DNA of 64,000 nt. Source: Deroplatys truncata. Its lineage: Eukaryota > Arthropoda > Insecta > Mantodea > Mantidae. The position numbers and the translations under genes were made by a program. Of this stretch, positions 34,962 through 45,237 are shown piece after piece (the first letter of the stretch is position 1; every line of letters starts with the position of its first letter). The DNA lies in NCBI GenBank assembly GCA_030765065.1, contig CM060986.1, positions 136,245,142 to 136,309,141 of the forward strand, given 5' to 3'. The notes under the pieces were generated by a model. The model was given only the letters and a program-made list of their open reading frames with translations. It ran no database searches and was not told the DNA's origin.

Positions 34962-35261
34962 CTACGCACTGATATAAATAGGTTTTTTAAAGCGGTACAG
35001 ACGCCCTTTGCACAGACGTAATTTAACTATACCAAAAACCTGGTACTGGACCATCGTAATGGTCGCTAGCGTACGTAGGAGCAGGGTTCTCATAGCCGGT
35101 CGAAAGCGGTCAAAAAAGTGTACGACATAGGTGTTCACAGTAGCTGCTGTCGAGTCAACCGTCGAGGTGTGAATGAACGAGATCTGTTCTTGCCGGCAAT
35201 CTGGTTCGGAGATGAGAGGCGCGGTGGTAAAAATGGGAACTAAATAAGATGGCGGAGGCAT
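34962..35261 (-). CDS. Possible 99-residue protein behind the proximal arm promoter
   Basis: The start at 35261 is chosen because it lies just downstream of the promoter-like module at 35270-35513; the open frame itself extends further to 35420. Its second half is balanced and protein-like (VNTYVVHFFDRFRPAMRTLL, then a basic KGRLYRFKKP tail). The equivalent frame in the right arm has a stop at its sixth codon (near 43810) but is otherwise the same. No family recognised. Orientation is outward, toward the left end of the element. Codon use shows no strong GC3 bias, so coding status is uncertain. Confidence 0.3.
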   Translation of the reverse strand: MPPPSYLVPIFTTAPLISEPDCRQEQISFIHTSTVDSTAATVNTYVVHFFDRFRPAMRTLLLRTLATITMVQYQVFGIVKLRLCKGRLYRFKKPIYISA

Positions 35262-35269
35262 GAAGTTGA

Positions 35270-35513
35270 GGTTAAGGAGCGGTGAGGTGTTGTCTGTGCG
35301 GAGGTTGGGACTGAAAGAGGGAAAAGATGGCGAACGAGGGATAAAAAGTATAACAGAAAGTGACGTGTGAAGTTGTGATTGGTGGGAATAAGAAGTGATG
35401 TTATTGGTGGAAAGGAACAAATGAAAGATGTTGATTGGTAAGAATAAGAGAGATTATGATTGGTGGAAAGAAAAAAGGTGTGGGAGTGGGGTATGTTGGA
35501 GGTGATGAAAAAG
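35270..35513 (-). promoter_or_regulatory. Promoter-like module, left arm, proximal copy
   Basis: Minus strand: repeated ACCAATCA motifs, TTATACTTTTTATCC, then a CT-rich leader leading into the open frame that starts at 35261. On the other strand AAG|GTAAGT (35511-35519) is a consensus splice donor. Confidence 0.45.
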
Positions 35514-35714
35514 GTAAGTTTTGCTACCAACAAGATTTGCAAAAGCCTATACAGAATTCATCAGCAATTTTAAATAACTAGTGTTTCGGGGTTTTCTCTG
35601 GTTGGTAGACGAATGCAACCTGTTTCTGCTTTTTCATAGGTTTTCCCAAAATTGAAAATGCATATATATTGTAACACAAATGTGTGCAGTGCAAAAGAAA
35701 ATAAAAATTAAATA

Positions 35715-35743
35715 GGCACACACACACACACACACACACACAC
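35715..35743. repeat. (CA)n microsatellite in the left arm
   Basis: About 14 CA units; the right arm has about half as many at 43327-43340, the clearest length difference between the arms. Confidence 0.9.
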
Positions 35744-36150
35744 CCGTTACAGTTGCCATACTTATATTATTCGTCTTTTCCCTTTCTTCTTTTTTTCTTT
35801 TTGTTTCTTCGTTTGTTTTAAAAAATAACTAGTTTTTCGGGGTTTTCTGTGCTTGGTAAACGAATGCAAGCTCTTTCTGCTTTTTCATAGGTTTTCCCTG
35901 GTTGGTAGGCGTTTGCTGTAGTGGTTGACGAAGCCCTTTCTAATTTTCGAGGTTTTTCAGGTTTTTCGTGGTTGTCCCTGCCCGGTAGGCAAATGATGAA
36001 GTTTTTTCTTGTCGGCGCACGGATACTAGGCACATACTCGCGCACACACACACTATAATAGTAGCGTATAAAAAATTTAACAAACAAAATCTACACAATG
36101 ACAAAATTGAAAATGTATATATATTTTAACACAAAAGTGTGCAGTGCAAA

Positions 36151-37336
36151 CGATTTTCTAGCCCCTAGTGAGTGTAAAATTGCGTTTATTTCACTTCTTT
36201 CAAACTGCTTAAAAATCATATAAATGGTTGTTTCACGTTATAATAAGCCTATATATACCAAGAATACTGAGTTTTTAAAAAGTCAAGAAATTCGATTTTC
36301 TAGCTCCTAGTGAGTGTAAAATCGTGTTTACTTCACTTCTTTCAAACTGCTTAAAATTCATATAAATGGATGTATCACCTCATAATAAGCCTCTATATAC
36401 CAAGAATATTGAGTTTTTAAAAAGTCAAGAAAATCGATTTTCTAGCCCCTAGTGAGTGTAAAATCGCGTTTACTTCACTTCTTTCAAACTGCTTAAAAAT
36501 CATATAAATGAATGTATCACCTCATAATAAGCCTCTATATACCAAAAATACTGAGTTTTTAAAAAGTCAACAAAATGGATTTTCTAGCCCCTAGTGAGTG
36601 TAAAATCGCGTTTACTTCACTTCTTTCAAACTGCTTAAAAATCATATAAATGAATGTATCACCTCATAATAAGCCTCTATATACCAAGAATATTGAGTTT
36701 TTAAAACGTCAAGAAAATCGATTTTCTAGCCCCTAGCGAGTGTAAAATCGCGTTTACTTCACTTCTTTCAAACTGCTTAAAAATCATATAAATGAATGAA
36801 TCACCTCATAATAAGCCTCTATATACCAAAAATACTGAGTATTCAAAAAGTCAAGAACATCGATTTTCTAGCCCCTAGTGAGTGTAAAATCGCGTTTACT
36901 TCACTTCTTTCAAACTTCGAAAAAATCATATAAATGGTTGTTTTACGTTATAATAAGCCTATATATACCAAGAATACTGAGTTTTTAAAGTCAAGAAATT
37001 CGAATTTCTAGCTGCTAGTGAGTGTAAAATCGCGTTTACTTCACTTCTTTCAAACTGCTTAAAATTCATATAAATGGATGTATCACCTCATAATAAGCCT
37101 CTATATACCAAAAATACTGAGTATTCAAAAAGTCAAGAAAATCGATTTTCTAGCCCCTAGTGAGTGTAAAATCGTGTTTACTTCACTTCTTTCAAACTGC
37201 TTAAAAATCATATAAATGGTTGTTTCACGTTATAATAAGCCTATATACCAAGTATACTGAGTTTTTAAAAAGTCAAGAAATTCGATTTTCTAGCTGCCAG
37301 TGAGTGTAAAATCGCGTTTACTTCACTTCTTTTTTC
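36151..37336 (+). repeat. 142-bp tandem array, left (about 8 units)
   Basis: Units start at 36151, 36293, 36435, 36577, 36719, 36861, 37001, 37143 and 37283, spacing 142 bp with two units of 140. Each contains CTAGCCCCTAGTGAGTGTAA and TTCACTTCTTTCAAACTGCT. Two or three monomer types differ at fixed positions (CCTCATAATAAGCCTC versus CGTTATAATAAGCCTA). Confidence 0.92.
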
Positions 37337-37531
37337 ATCCAATCACCTTTGATTTTATTTTCGCCTATCACATCACGTTATTTCAATTTGTCCACCTATC
37401 AGAGATCGCCTTATTTTCACCAATCACAACGTTTCACGTCACTACTTGTTCTACTTTTTAACCCTCGGTCGTGCATGTTTTGTGTCCTTGAGTTTCCATA
37501 CCTCGCACACGCAACACCACAGCGCGATAAC
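37337..37531 (+). promoter_or_regulatory. Interior promoter-like module
   Basis: Has the same motif order as the arm modules: CCAATCACC, ACCAATCACAACG, TTTCACGTCACT, then TTCTACTTTTTAACCCTCGG, then a leader of about 75 bp and an ATG at 37532. Shared architecture with the arms suggests a real element promoter. Confidence 0.5.
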
Positions 37532-37724
37532 ATGTCCACGTGCAAGCTGGTGTACCGGTACGATCGCCTCCTGGGCCTGCTCAACGCCGAGGAAGGGGTA
37601 GTGCAGACCTGCGTACCCGTGACGAACCAGGTCATGTACGTGGTGTTGAGGTAACTCCGAGGAGAGCCCCAAGGTGATCCACGCTACCAATGCCGTGATT
37701 GCGGCTTACACCACGGCACACTAG
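37532..37724 (+). pseudogene. GC3-rich coding remnant of the giant element
   Basis: From the ATG at 37532 the frame runs 40 codons to a stop at 37652, beginning MSTCKLVYRYDRLLGLLN. Third codon positions are almost all G or C, in sharp contrast to the AT-rich surroundings, which is a strong coding signal. The same bias continues in the +1 frame from 37656 to a stop at 37722 (23 codons), so there is a one-base frame change or a splice at the AG|GTAACT at about 37649. It sits directly behind the interior promoter module and is cut off by the 76-bp array. Polinton or large-virus genes are candidates, but I recognise no family. Confidence 0.5.
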
Positions 37725-37754
37725 TGCCTAGTGTTATTTTGTCACCTGAACCGA

Positions 37755-39076
37755 AAGGTCTCCGTGGACACGTATCGAAGCTGCAATCTGCCGTTCACGT
37801 ATAGAAACAGAGGTACAGTTGCCTAGCACTAAGGTCTCCGTGGACACGTAGCGAAGCTGCCATCTGACGTTCACGTATAGAAACACAGGTGCAGTTGCCT
37901 AGCACTAAGGTCTCCGTGAACACGTATCGAAGCTGCAATCTGCCGTTGACGTATAGAAACAGGTATAGTTGCCTAGCACTAAGATCTCCGTGGAAACGTA
38001 TCGAAGCTACAATCTGCCGTTCACGTATAGAAACAGAGGTGCAGTTGCCTAGCACTAAGGTCTCCGTGGACACGTATCGAAGCTGCAATCTGCCGTTCAC
38101 GTATAGAAAAAGAGGTACAGTTGCCTAGCACTAAGGTCTCCGTGGACACGTATCGAAGCTGCAATCTGCCGTTCACGTATAGAAACAGAGGTGCAGTTGC
38201 CTAGCACTAAGGTCTCCGTGGATACGTATCGAAGCTGCAATCTGCCGTTCACGTATAGAAACAGAGGTGCCGTTGCCTAGCACTAAGGTCTCCGTGGACA
38301 CGTATCGAAGCTGCAATCTGCCGTTCACGTATAGAAACAGAGGTATAATTGCCTAGCACTAAGGTCTCCGTGGACACGTATCGAAGCTGCAATCTGCCGT
38401 TCACGTATAGAAACAGAGGTACAGTTGCCTAGCACTAAGGTCTCCGTGGACACGTATTGAAGCTGCAATCTGCCGTTCACGTATAGAAACAGAGGTGGAG
38501 TTGCCTAGCACTAAGGTCTCCGTGGATACGTATCGAAGCTGCAATCTGCCGTTCACGTATAGAAACAGAGGTGCAGTTGCCTAGCACTAAGGTCTCCGTG
38601 GACACGTATCGAAGCTGCAATCTGCCGTTCACATATAGAAACAGAGGTACAGTTGCCTAGCACTAAGGTCTCCGTGGACACGTATCAAAGCTGCAATCTG
38701 CCGTTCACGTATAGAAACAGAGGTGCAGTTGCCTAGCACTAAGGTCTCCGTGGACACGTATCGAAGCTGCAATCTACCGTTCACGTATAGAAACAGAGGT
38801 GCAGTTGCCTAGCACAAAGGTCTCCGTGGACACGTATCGAAGCTGCAATCTGCCGTTCACGTATAGAAACAGAGGTACAGTTGCCTAGCACTAAGGTCTC
38901 CGTGGACACGTATCGAAGCTGCCATCTGACGTTCACGTACAGAAACACAGGTACAGTTGCCTAGCATTAAGGTCTCCGTGGACACGTATCGAAGGTGCAA
39001 TCTGCCGTTCACGTATAGAAACAGGTATAGTTGCCTAGCACTAAGATCTCCGTGGACACGTATCGAAGCTGCAATC
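37755..39076 (+). repeat. 76-bp tandem array (about 17 copies)
   Basis: Unit AAGGTCTCCGTGGACACGTA continuing with TCGAAGCTGCAATCTGCCGT and GTATAGAAACAGAGGTGCAG. Spacing is 76 bp with a few units of 74. Copies are very homogeneous, differing at one or two positions, so it was amplified recently. 76 is not a multiple of 3, so open frames across it rotate and are not genes. Confidence 0.95.
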
Positions 39077-39210
39077 AAAATCGTTACAGCCATTTTTGAG
39101 AAAATTAAAATTTTCGAAAAATCTTCCATGTAAAGGGTAGTCTGGGGTGGGGGGATTTTCTTGAAAACCTTCGTGTCGCATCGCTGGAAGATACTAAACC
39201 TAGACACCCG
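39077..39210 (+). repeat. A-element internal fragment fused to the 76-bp array
   Basis: Begins within AATCAAAATCGTTACAGCCA; the last array unit ends GCTGCAATC, so AATC is shared at the junction. Continues to GGAAGATACTAAACCTAGAC. Confidence 0.75.
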
Positions 39211-39272
39211 CACATGTGCGCGTATTGCTCTAAAACTTATATTACGTCAAATAGCACGATTTTATAGAAAAA

Positions 39273-40109
39273 CTGATGTGTTACACTCACATGACTTTCT
39301 TTACTCTTGTACAAACTATTTTTACAAACGCTTATTCTCCATCTACTTCATGTTAATCGAGATATCGAAATGTCAATCTTATTGCTAATTTTCTTGTAGA
39401 TGCAAGGGGAACATGTTAGGTTATAAGCGATAGTCAAATCTTTTAAGCGCTGTTTGCTATGTGGCGCATTCTATTCTGTTTGCATATCCAGAACATAAAA
39501 AATTGAATAACGAATTTGAGAAAAAGTATAAGTATTGGAAAATTTAAGGAAATAACAAGCAATATCTCGAAAATGGTTCACTCAACTAAAAAAATGTATA
39601 TGACATAAATTGTGTATTTTAACGCGATCTACATTTTTTGGTAGTAAAATTTTGTCCATCTCTTATGGTTTACCAGTTATGCAAACGTCGTTCACAATAA
39701 AGAATACTTTTGGACACATTCCCAGGAAATTCGAGATATACATTTCATTTGTCTTGAAAGTATCTTGAACATATGATATTTTAATCAAAATCGTTAGAAC
39801 CATTTTTGAGAAAATTAAAATTTTCGAAAAATGTTCCATGTAAAGGGTTGTCTGGGTGGGGGGGATTTTCTTGGAAACGTTCGTGTCGCATCTCTGGAAG
39901 ATACTGAACCTAAATACCAAGTTTGGTGCTTATCCGACTTCGTTTCTGAGTTATGCTGTTCACAGACACACACACACGGACATGTTTCTAAAAATGGATT
40001 TTTTTGGATTCAGGGGGTGTCAAAACATGTATTTCCGGTGAAATCTCGGTATCGAATTTTTGGGTGGAATACAATACTTCCCCTACTTACTATACGTAGT
40101 AGAGAAAGT
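39273..40109 (+). mobile_element. A-element, complete young copy inside the giant element
   Basis: From CTGATGTGTTACACTCACAT to GTAGTAGAGAAAGT, with a short CACACACACA microsatellite at about 39967. Inserted after the giant element formed. Confidence 0.85.
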
Positions 40110-40192
40110 AAAAAACAAAACTAGAAACGTAAAACGCCTGACCCGTTATAGGATGTATCAGAAATAAAGCATTTCCCCGGAGTAATTATTGT

Positions 40193-40585
40193 TTGCATTA
40201 CCAAAAGTTAAAGGAAATGAAACAAGGATTTAAACCGCAGTTTCAGCGTGCGCGTCGAGTTAAATGCCTCATTAAAACTCCTGACGCCTTATTTCGCCAC
40301 AAATTGTCAAGTTGTAAACGTAGTCATTTGCTGTGCATTTCCGCTCACCATCAACCGCTGCACTTTTCCCTACCATCGAGCATAAAACTGCATTTAAAAG
40401 ATTTTATCGCTGACGAGCATCCGTTTCTCACGGTCATTTTTCACACACTTGAACCGCGTCAGCATATAGTAACACACATCAGCAAACGGTCTTTTCACGC
40501 AGTGCTGCACATGAGAATGCTTCTTTTTACTGTTTTCTCCGATACTAAAGTGAGCAGAACTGTAACGCTTGCTACCTGTTGTTAA
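40193..40585 (+). CDS. Unidentified 130-codon open frame
   Basis: The longest open frame in the window outside repeated DNA. It opens MHYQKLKEMKQGFKPQFQRA and is rich in His, Ser and Leu, with no recognised domain, signal peptide or membrane segment. It lies in the single-copy centre of the giant element, between the young A-element and the right 142-bp array. No promoter-like module precedes it closely. The opposite strand also carries a 71-codon frame, so chance cannot be excluded. If the giant element encodes anything beyond the GC3-rich remnant, this is the place, but coding status is weak. Confidence 0.25.
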   Translation: MHYQKLKEMKQGFKPQFQRARRVKCLIKTPDALFRHKLSSCKRSHLLCISAHHQPLHFSLPSSIKLHLKDFIADEHPFLTVIFHTLEPRQHIVTHISKRSFHAVLHMRMLLFTVFSDTKVSRTVTLATCC

Positions 40586-40756
40586 TAGTGGTTCAGTTTG
40601 CACCCCCACCAGTGCAATATTTAAAACAATGAGTGTCGTGTGTAGTGTTTTTGTGTTGTGCCGTGCATACGTGTTATGTAAAATGTAAGAATTAAATAGA
40701 ATCAGCAGATACTTCCTTTCTAAGGAGTAACACCAACTGCAGAATAAAAAATTCTC

Positions 40757-40807
40757 AAGTGTTACGTTCGTATGACCTCTACCCTCTATCTCTTATAGGT
40801 GAGTACG
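40757..40807 (+). repeat. A-element 5' end fragment
   Basis: GTGTTACGTTCGTATGACCT then CTACCCTCTATCTCTTATAG, the old-type 5' end, cut off by the start of the right 142-bp array. Confidence 0.6.
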
Positions 40808-42921
40808 AAAAAAACTCAGTATTTTTGGTATATGAAGGCTTATTATGACGTGAAACAACCATTTATATGACTTTTTCGAAGTTTGAAAGAAGTGAAGTAA
40901 ACGCGATTTTACACTCACTAGCAGCTAGAAAATCGAATTTCTTGACTTTTTAGAAACTCAGTATTCTTGGTATATATAGGCTTATTATAACGTGAAACAA
41001 CCATTTATATGATTTTTTCGAAGTTTGAAAGAAGTGAAGTAAACGCGATTTTACACTCACTAGGGGCTAGAAAATCGATTTTCTTGACTTTTTGAATACT
41101 CAGTATTTTTGGTATATAGAGGCTTATTATGAGGTGATACATTCATTTATATGATTTTTAAGCAGTTTGAAAAAAGTGAAGTAAACGCGATTTTACACTC
41201 GCTAGGGCCTAGAAAATCGATTTTCTTGACTTTTTAAAAACTCAATATTCTTGGTATATAGAGGCTTATTATGACGTGATACATCCATTTATATGAATTT
41301 TAAGCAGTTTGAAAGAAGTGAAGTAAACGCGATTTTACACTCACTAGCAGCTAGAAAATCGAATTTCTTGACTTATTAAAAACTCAGTATTCTTGGTATA
41401 TATAGGCTTATTAAACGTGAAACAACCATTTATATGATTTTTTCGAAGTTTGAAAGAAGTGAAGTAAACGCGATTTTACACTCACTAGGGGCTAGAAAAT
41501 CGATTTTCTTGACTTTTTGACTACTCAATATTTTTGGTATATAGAGGCTTATTATGAGGTGATATATTCATTTATATGATTTTTAAGTAGTTTGAAAGAA
41601 GTGAAGTAAACGCGATTTTACACTCGCTAGGGGCTAGAAAATCGATTTTCTTGACTTCTTAAAAACTCAATATTCTTGGTATATAGAGGCTTATTATGAG
41701 GTGATACATCCATTTATATGAATTTTAAGCAGTTTGAAAGAAGTGAAGTAAACACGATTTTACACTCACTAGGGGCTAGAAAATCGGTTTTCTTGACTTT
41801 TTGAATACTCAGTATTTTTGGTATATAGAGGCTTATTATGAGGTGAAACAACCATTTATATGATTTTTAAGCAGTTTGAAAGAAGTGAAGTAAACGCGAT
41901 TTTACACTCGCTAGGGGCTAGAAAATCGATTTTCTTGACTTTTTAAAAACTCAATATTCTTGGTATATAGAGGCTTATTATGAGGTGATACATCCATTTA
42001 TATGAATTTTAAGCAGTTTCAAAGAAGTGAAGTAAACGCGATTTTACACTCACTAGCAGCTAGAAAATCGAATTTCTTGACTTTTTAAAAACTCAGTATT
42101 CTTGGTATATATAGGCTTATTATAACGTGAAACAACCATTTATATGATTTTTTCGAAGTTTGAAAGAAGTGAAGTAAACGCGATTTTACACTCACTAGGG
42201 GCTAGAAAATCGATTTTCTTGACTTTTTGAATACTCAGTATTTTTGGTATATAGAGGCTTATTATGAGGTGATACATTCATTTATATGATTTTTAAGCAG
42301 TTTGAAAGAAGTGAAGTAAACGCGATTTTACACTCGCTAGGGGCTAGAAAATCGATTTTCTTGACTTTTTAAAAACTCAATATTCTTGGTATATAGAGGC
42401 TTATTATGAGGTGATACATCCATTTATATGAATTTTAAGCAGTTTCAAAGAAGTGAAGTAAACGCGATTTTACACTCACTAGCAGCTAGAAAATCGAATT
42501 TCTTGACTTCTTAAGAACTCAGTATTCTTGGTATATATAGGCTTATTATAACGTGAAACAACCATTTATATGATTTTTAAGCAGTTTGAAAGAAGTGAAG
42601 TAAACACGATTTTACACTCACTAGGGGCTAGAAAATCGATTTTCTTGACTTTTTGAATACTCAGTATTTTTGGTATATAGAGGCTTATTATGAGGTGATA
42701 CATTCATTTATATGATTTTTAAGCAGTTTGAAAGAAGTGAAGTAAACGCGATTTTACACTCACTAGGGGCTAGAAAATCGATTTTCTTGACTTTTTAAAA
42801 ACTCAGTATTCTTGGTATATATAGGCTTATTATAACGTGAAACAACCATTTATATGATTTTTAAGCAGTTTGAAAGAAGTGAAATAAACGCAATTTTACA
42901 CTCACTAGGGGCTAGAAAATC
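40808..42921 (-). repeat. 142-bp tandem array, right (about 15 units), higher-order
   Basis: Inverted relative to the left array. Three monomer types recur in order for at least part of the array, e.g. one with CAGCTAG/TTTTTCGAAG, one with GAGGTGATACATTC, one with GATACATCCATTTATATGAA, giving an approximate 426-bp higher-order period. Roughly twice the length of the left array. Confidence 0.9.
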
Positions 42922-45237
42922 GTTTGCACTTCACACTTTTGTGTTAAAATATATATATACATTTTCAATTTTGTCATTGTGTAGATTTTGTTTGTTAAAT
43001 TTTTTATACGCTACTATTATAGTGTGTGTGTGTGCGCGCGAGTATGTGCCTAGTATCCCTGCGCCGACAAAAAAAACTTCATCATTTGCCTACCGGGCAG
43101 GGACAACCACGAAAAACCTGAAAACCTCGAAAATTAGAAAGGGCTTCGTCAACCACTACAGCAAACGCCTACCAACCAGGGAAAACCTATGAAAAAGCAG
43201 AAAGAGCTTGCATTCGTTTACCAACCACAGAAGAGCCCGAAAAACTAGTTATTTTTTAAAAACACGAAAAAACAAAAAGAAAAAAAGGAAAAGACGAATA
43301 ATATAAGTATGGCAACTGTAACGGGTGTGTGTGTGTGCGCCTATTTAATTTTTATTTTCTTTTGCACTGCACACATTTGTGTTACAATATATATGCATTT
43401 TCAATTTTGGGAAAACCTATGAAAAAACAGAAACAGCTTGCATTCGTCTACCAACCAGAGAAAACCCCGAAACACTAGTTATTTAAAATTGCTGATGATT
43501 TCTGGATAGGCTTTTGCAAATCTTGTTGGTAGCAAAACTTACCTTTTTCATCACCTCCAACATACCCCACTCCCACACCTTTTTTCTTTCCACCAATCAT
43601 AATCTCTCTTATTCTTACCAATCAACATCTTTCATTTGTTCCTTTCCACCAATAACTTCACTTCTTATTCCCACCAATCACAACTTCACACGTCTCTTTC
43701 TGTTATACTTTTTATCCCTCGTTCGCCATCTTTTCCCTCTTTCAGTCCCAACCTCCGCACAGACAACACCTCACCGCTCCTTAACCTCAACTTCATGCCT
43801 CCGCCATCTTAATTAGTTCCCATTTTTACCACCGCGCCTCTCATCTCCGAACCAGATTGCCGGCAAGAACAGATCTCGTTCATTCACACCTCGACGGTTG
43901 ACTCGACAGCAGCTACTGTGAACACCTACGTCGTACACTTTTTTGACCGCTTTCGACCGGCTATGAGAACCCTGCTCCTACGTACGCTAGCGACCATTAC
44001 GATGGTCCAGTACCAGGTTTTTGGTATAGTTAAATTACGTCTGTGCAAAGGGCGTCTGTACCGCTTTAAAAAACCTAGGTATATCAGTGCGTAGTGATGT
44101 TGGTTGATCTTAAAGCTGGTTAAGCATTTTCAAAAACAGTTTGCTTTTATTTTTTCGCGTCGCGTGAAGCTGCTGCGCTTTTGGTGACGCATCCACACCA
44201 GTAACAGGTAAGTACCACACGCATAATTATTTTTCGGGCCTGCTTGGCGTAGGAATATATTCTTTCGTGTTTTGGTACTGTAACCTCAAGTCTCCTTACC
44301 CTCCTCTTGCGTCCGCCATCTTGTTTAGTTCTCACCGCATCTCCTTGTCGCAGACCCTCCGCCATTTTTAGTTCCCACTATTTTAACCTCAAAATCTGCT
44401 CTTCTAAGCTCTTGCTACCGCCATCTTCTTTTAGTTCCCATTCTCACCACCGCGTCTCCTTGCCCCCACCTCTTGCGACCGCCATGTTCACCACTAACCT
44501 CGAAATTTCCTCGTCCTTAAACCTCTTGTCTCAACCATCTTGTTTAGTTCCCATTTTCGCAACCGCATCTCATATCGCCCCATCTCTCTATCCACTCAAG
44601 AAAACTACCATCCAACGTTCAAAAATTGCTGATCAGTTCTCGACAGGCTTTTGCAAATCTTGTTGCTAGCAAAACTTACCTTTCCCATCACCTCCAACAT
44701 ACCCCACTCCCACACCTTTTTCTTTCCACCAATCATAATCTCTCTTATTCTTACCAATCAACAACTTTCATTTGTTCCTTTCCACCAATAACATCACTTC
44801 TTATTCCCACCAATCACAACTTCACACGTCACTTTCTGTTATACTTTTTATCCCTCGTTCGCCATCTTTTCCCTCTTTCAGTCCCAACCTCCGCACACAC
44901 AACACGTCGCCACACCGCTCCCCTCCATCACGTGTCCTCCATACTCTTTCATCTTCCTTCCTTCTTCTTCCACCCGAATTAACGAACCAAGCACATTTCG
45001 TCTTATTTTTACCAATCAAAACACTCCACGTCACTTCCTGTTTTTCCTTCATCTTACCCTAATCCTCAATTCTTTTAACTCGTCCCGGATGAACCAATTG
45101 CAATAACGATAATCCTTCCGCTCAGGGCGCTTTTCAAACTTGCCGCCGCCGTCGCACGCAGCGACACTAGCGACACTAGCGCCCCTAGCGGCAGGATTAT
45201 CGTTAATCCAATTGGCTCATCCGGGACTATTACTACT
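42922..45237 (-). repeat. Giant element, right outer arm
   Basis: Mirror of 33819-36150. Includes the promoter-like modules at 43555-43790 and 44695-44915 pointing right (outward), the AAGATGGCGG cluster, a CAG|GTAAGT splice-donor match at 44215-44223, and the GC-rich last 170 bp ending TATTACTACT. Differences from the left arm are few: single substitutions (one creating a stop near 43810) and a shorter CA run. Confidence 0.9.

Larger units (their letters stand above)
33819..36150 (+). repeat. Giant element, left outer arm
   Basis: About 2.33 kb. Position x here pairs with 79056-x in the right arm for at least the first 1.9 kb, i.e. almost no indels. The only length change I see is a longer CA microsatellite at 35715-35743. 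Contents: GC-rich terminal 170 bp with GCTAGTGTCGCTAGTGTCGC, two copies of a 270-bp promoter-like module, a cluster of AAGATGGCGG motifs and a small open frame. Confidence 0.9.
33819..45237. mobile_element. Giant inverted-repeat element, 11,419 bp, Polinton-like termini
   Basis: Both ends start AGTAGTAATAGTCCCGGATG and remain inverted copies of each other for over 2.3 kb (33819-36150 and 42922-45237), then continue as inverted arrays of a 142-bp repeat. A 6-bp target duplication and a split LINE show that it arrived as a unit. Known facts: Polintons/Mavericks have 6-bp duplications, long TIRs and 5'-AG termini, but are usually 15-20 kb and encode polymerase B, integrase and capsid genes. None of those genes is recognisable, so it would be a non-autonomous or internally replaced derivative. 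The centre carries an A-element and satellite-like DNA. Class is inference; the unit itself is seen directly. Confidence 0.85.

Noticed and set aside
37417-37690. Minus-strand frames of 72-79 codons
   Set aside because: Shadows of the GC-rich plus-strand remnant; GC bias at third positions supports the plus strand.
37795-38128. Open frames across the 76-bp array
   Set aside because: The unit length is not a multiple of three, so the frame rotates every unit; no coding signal.
37755-39076. CRISPR-like array
   Set aside because: The 76-bp units are head-to-tail with no variable spacers, in eukaryotic sequence; this is a minisatellite. The same applies to the 142-bp arrays.
33819-45237. Classical Foldback or Galileo element
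   Set aside because: Long arms with internal repeats fit, but Foldback makes 9-bp and Galileo 7-bp duplications; here it is 6 bp with AG termini. Kept only as an alternative.
33819-45237. Inverted-repeat assembly artefact
   Set aside because: Array lengths, microsatellite length and several substitutions differ between arms, and a 6-bp duplication in a split LINE flanks them; a false duplication would give identical arms without that.
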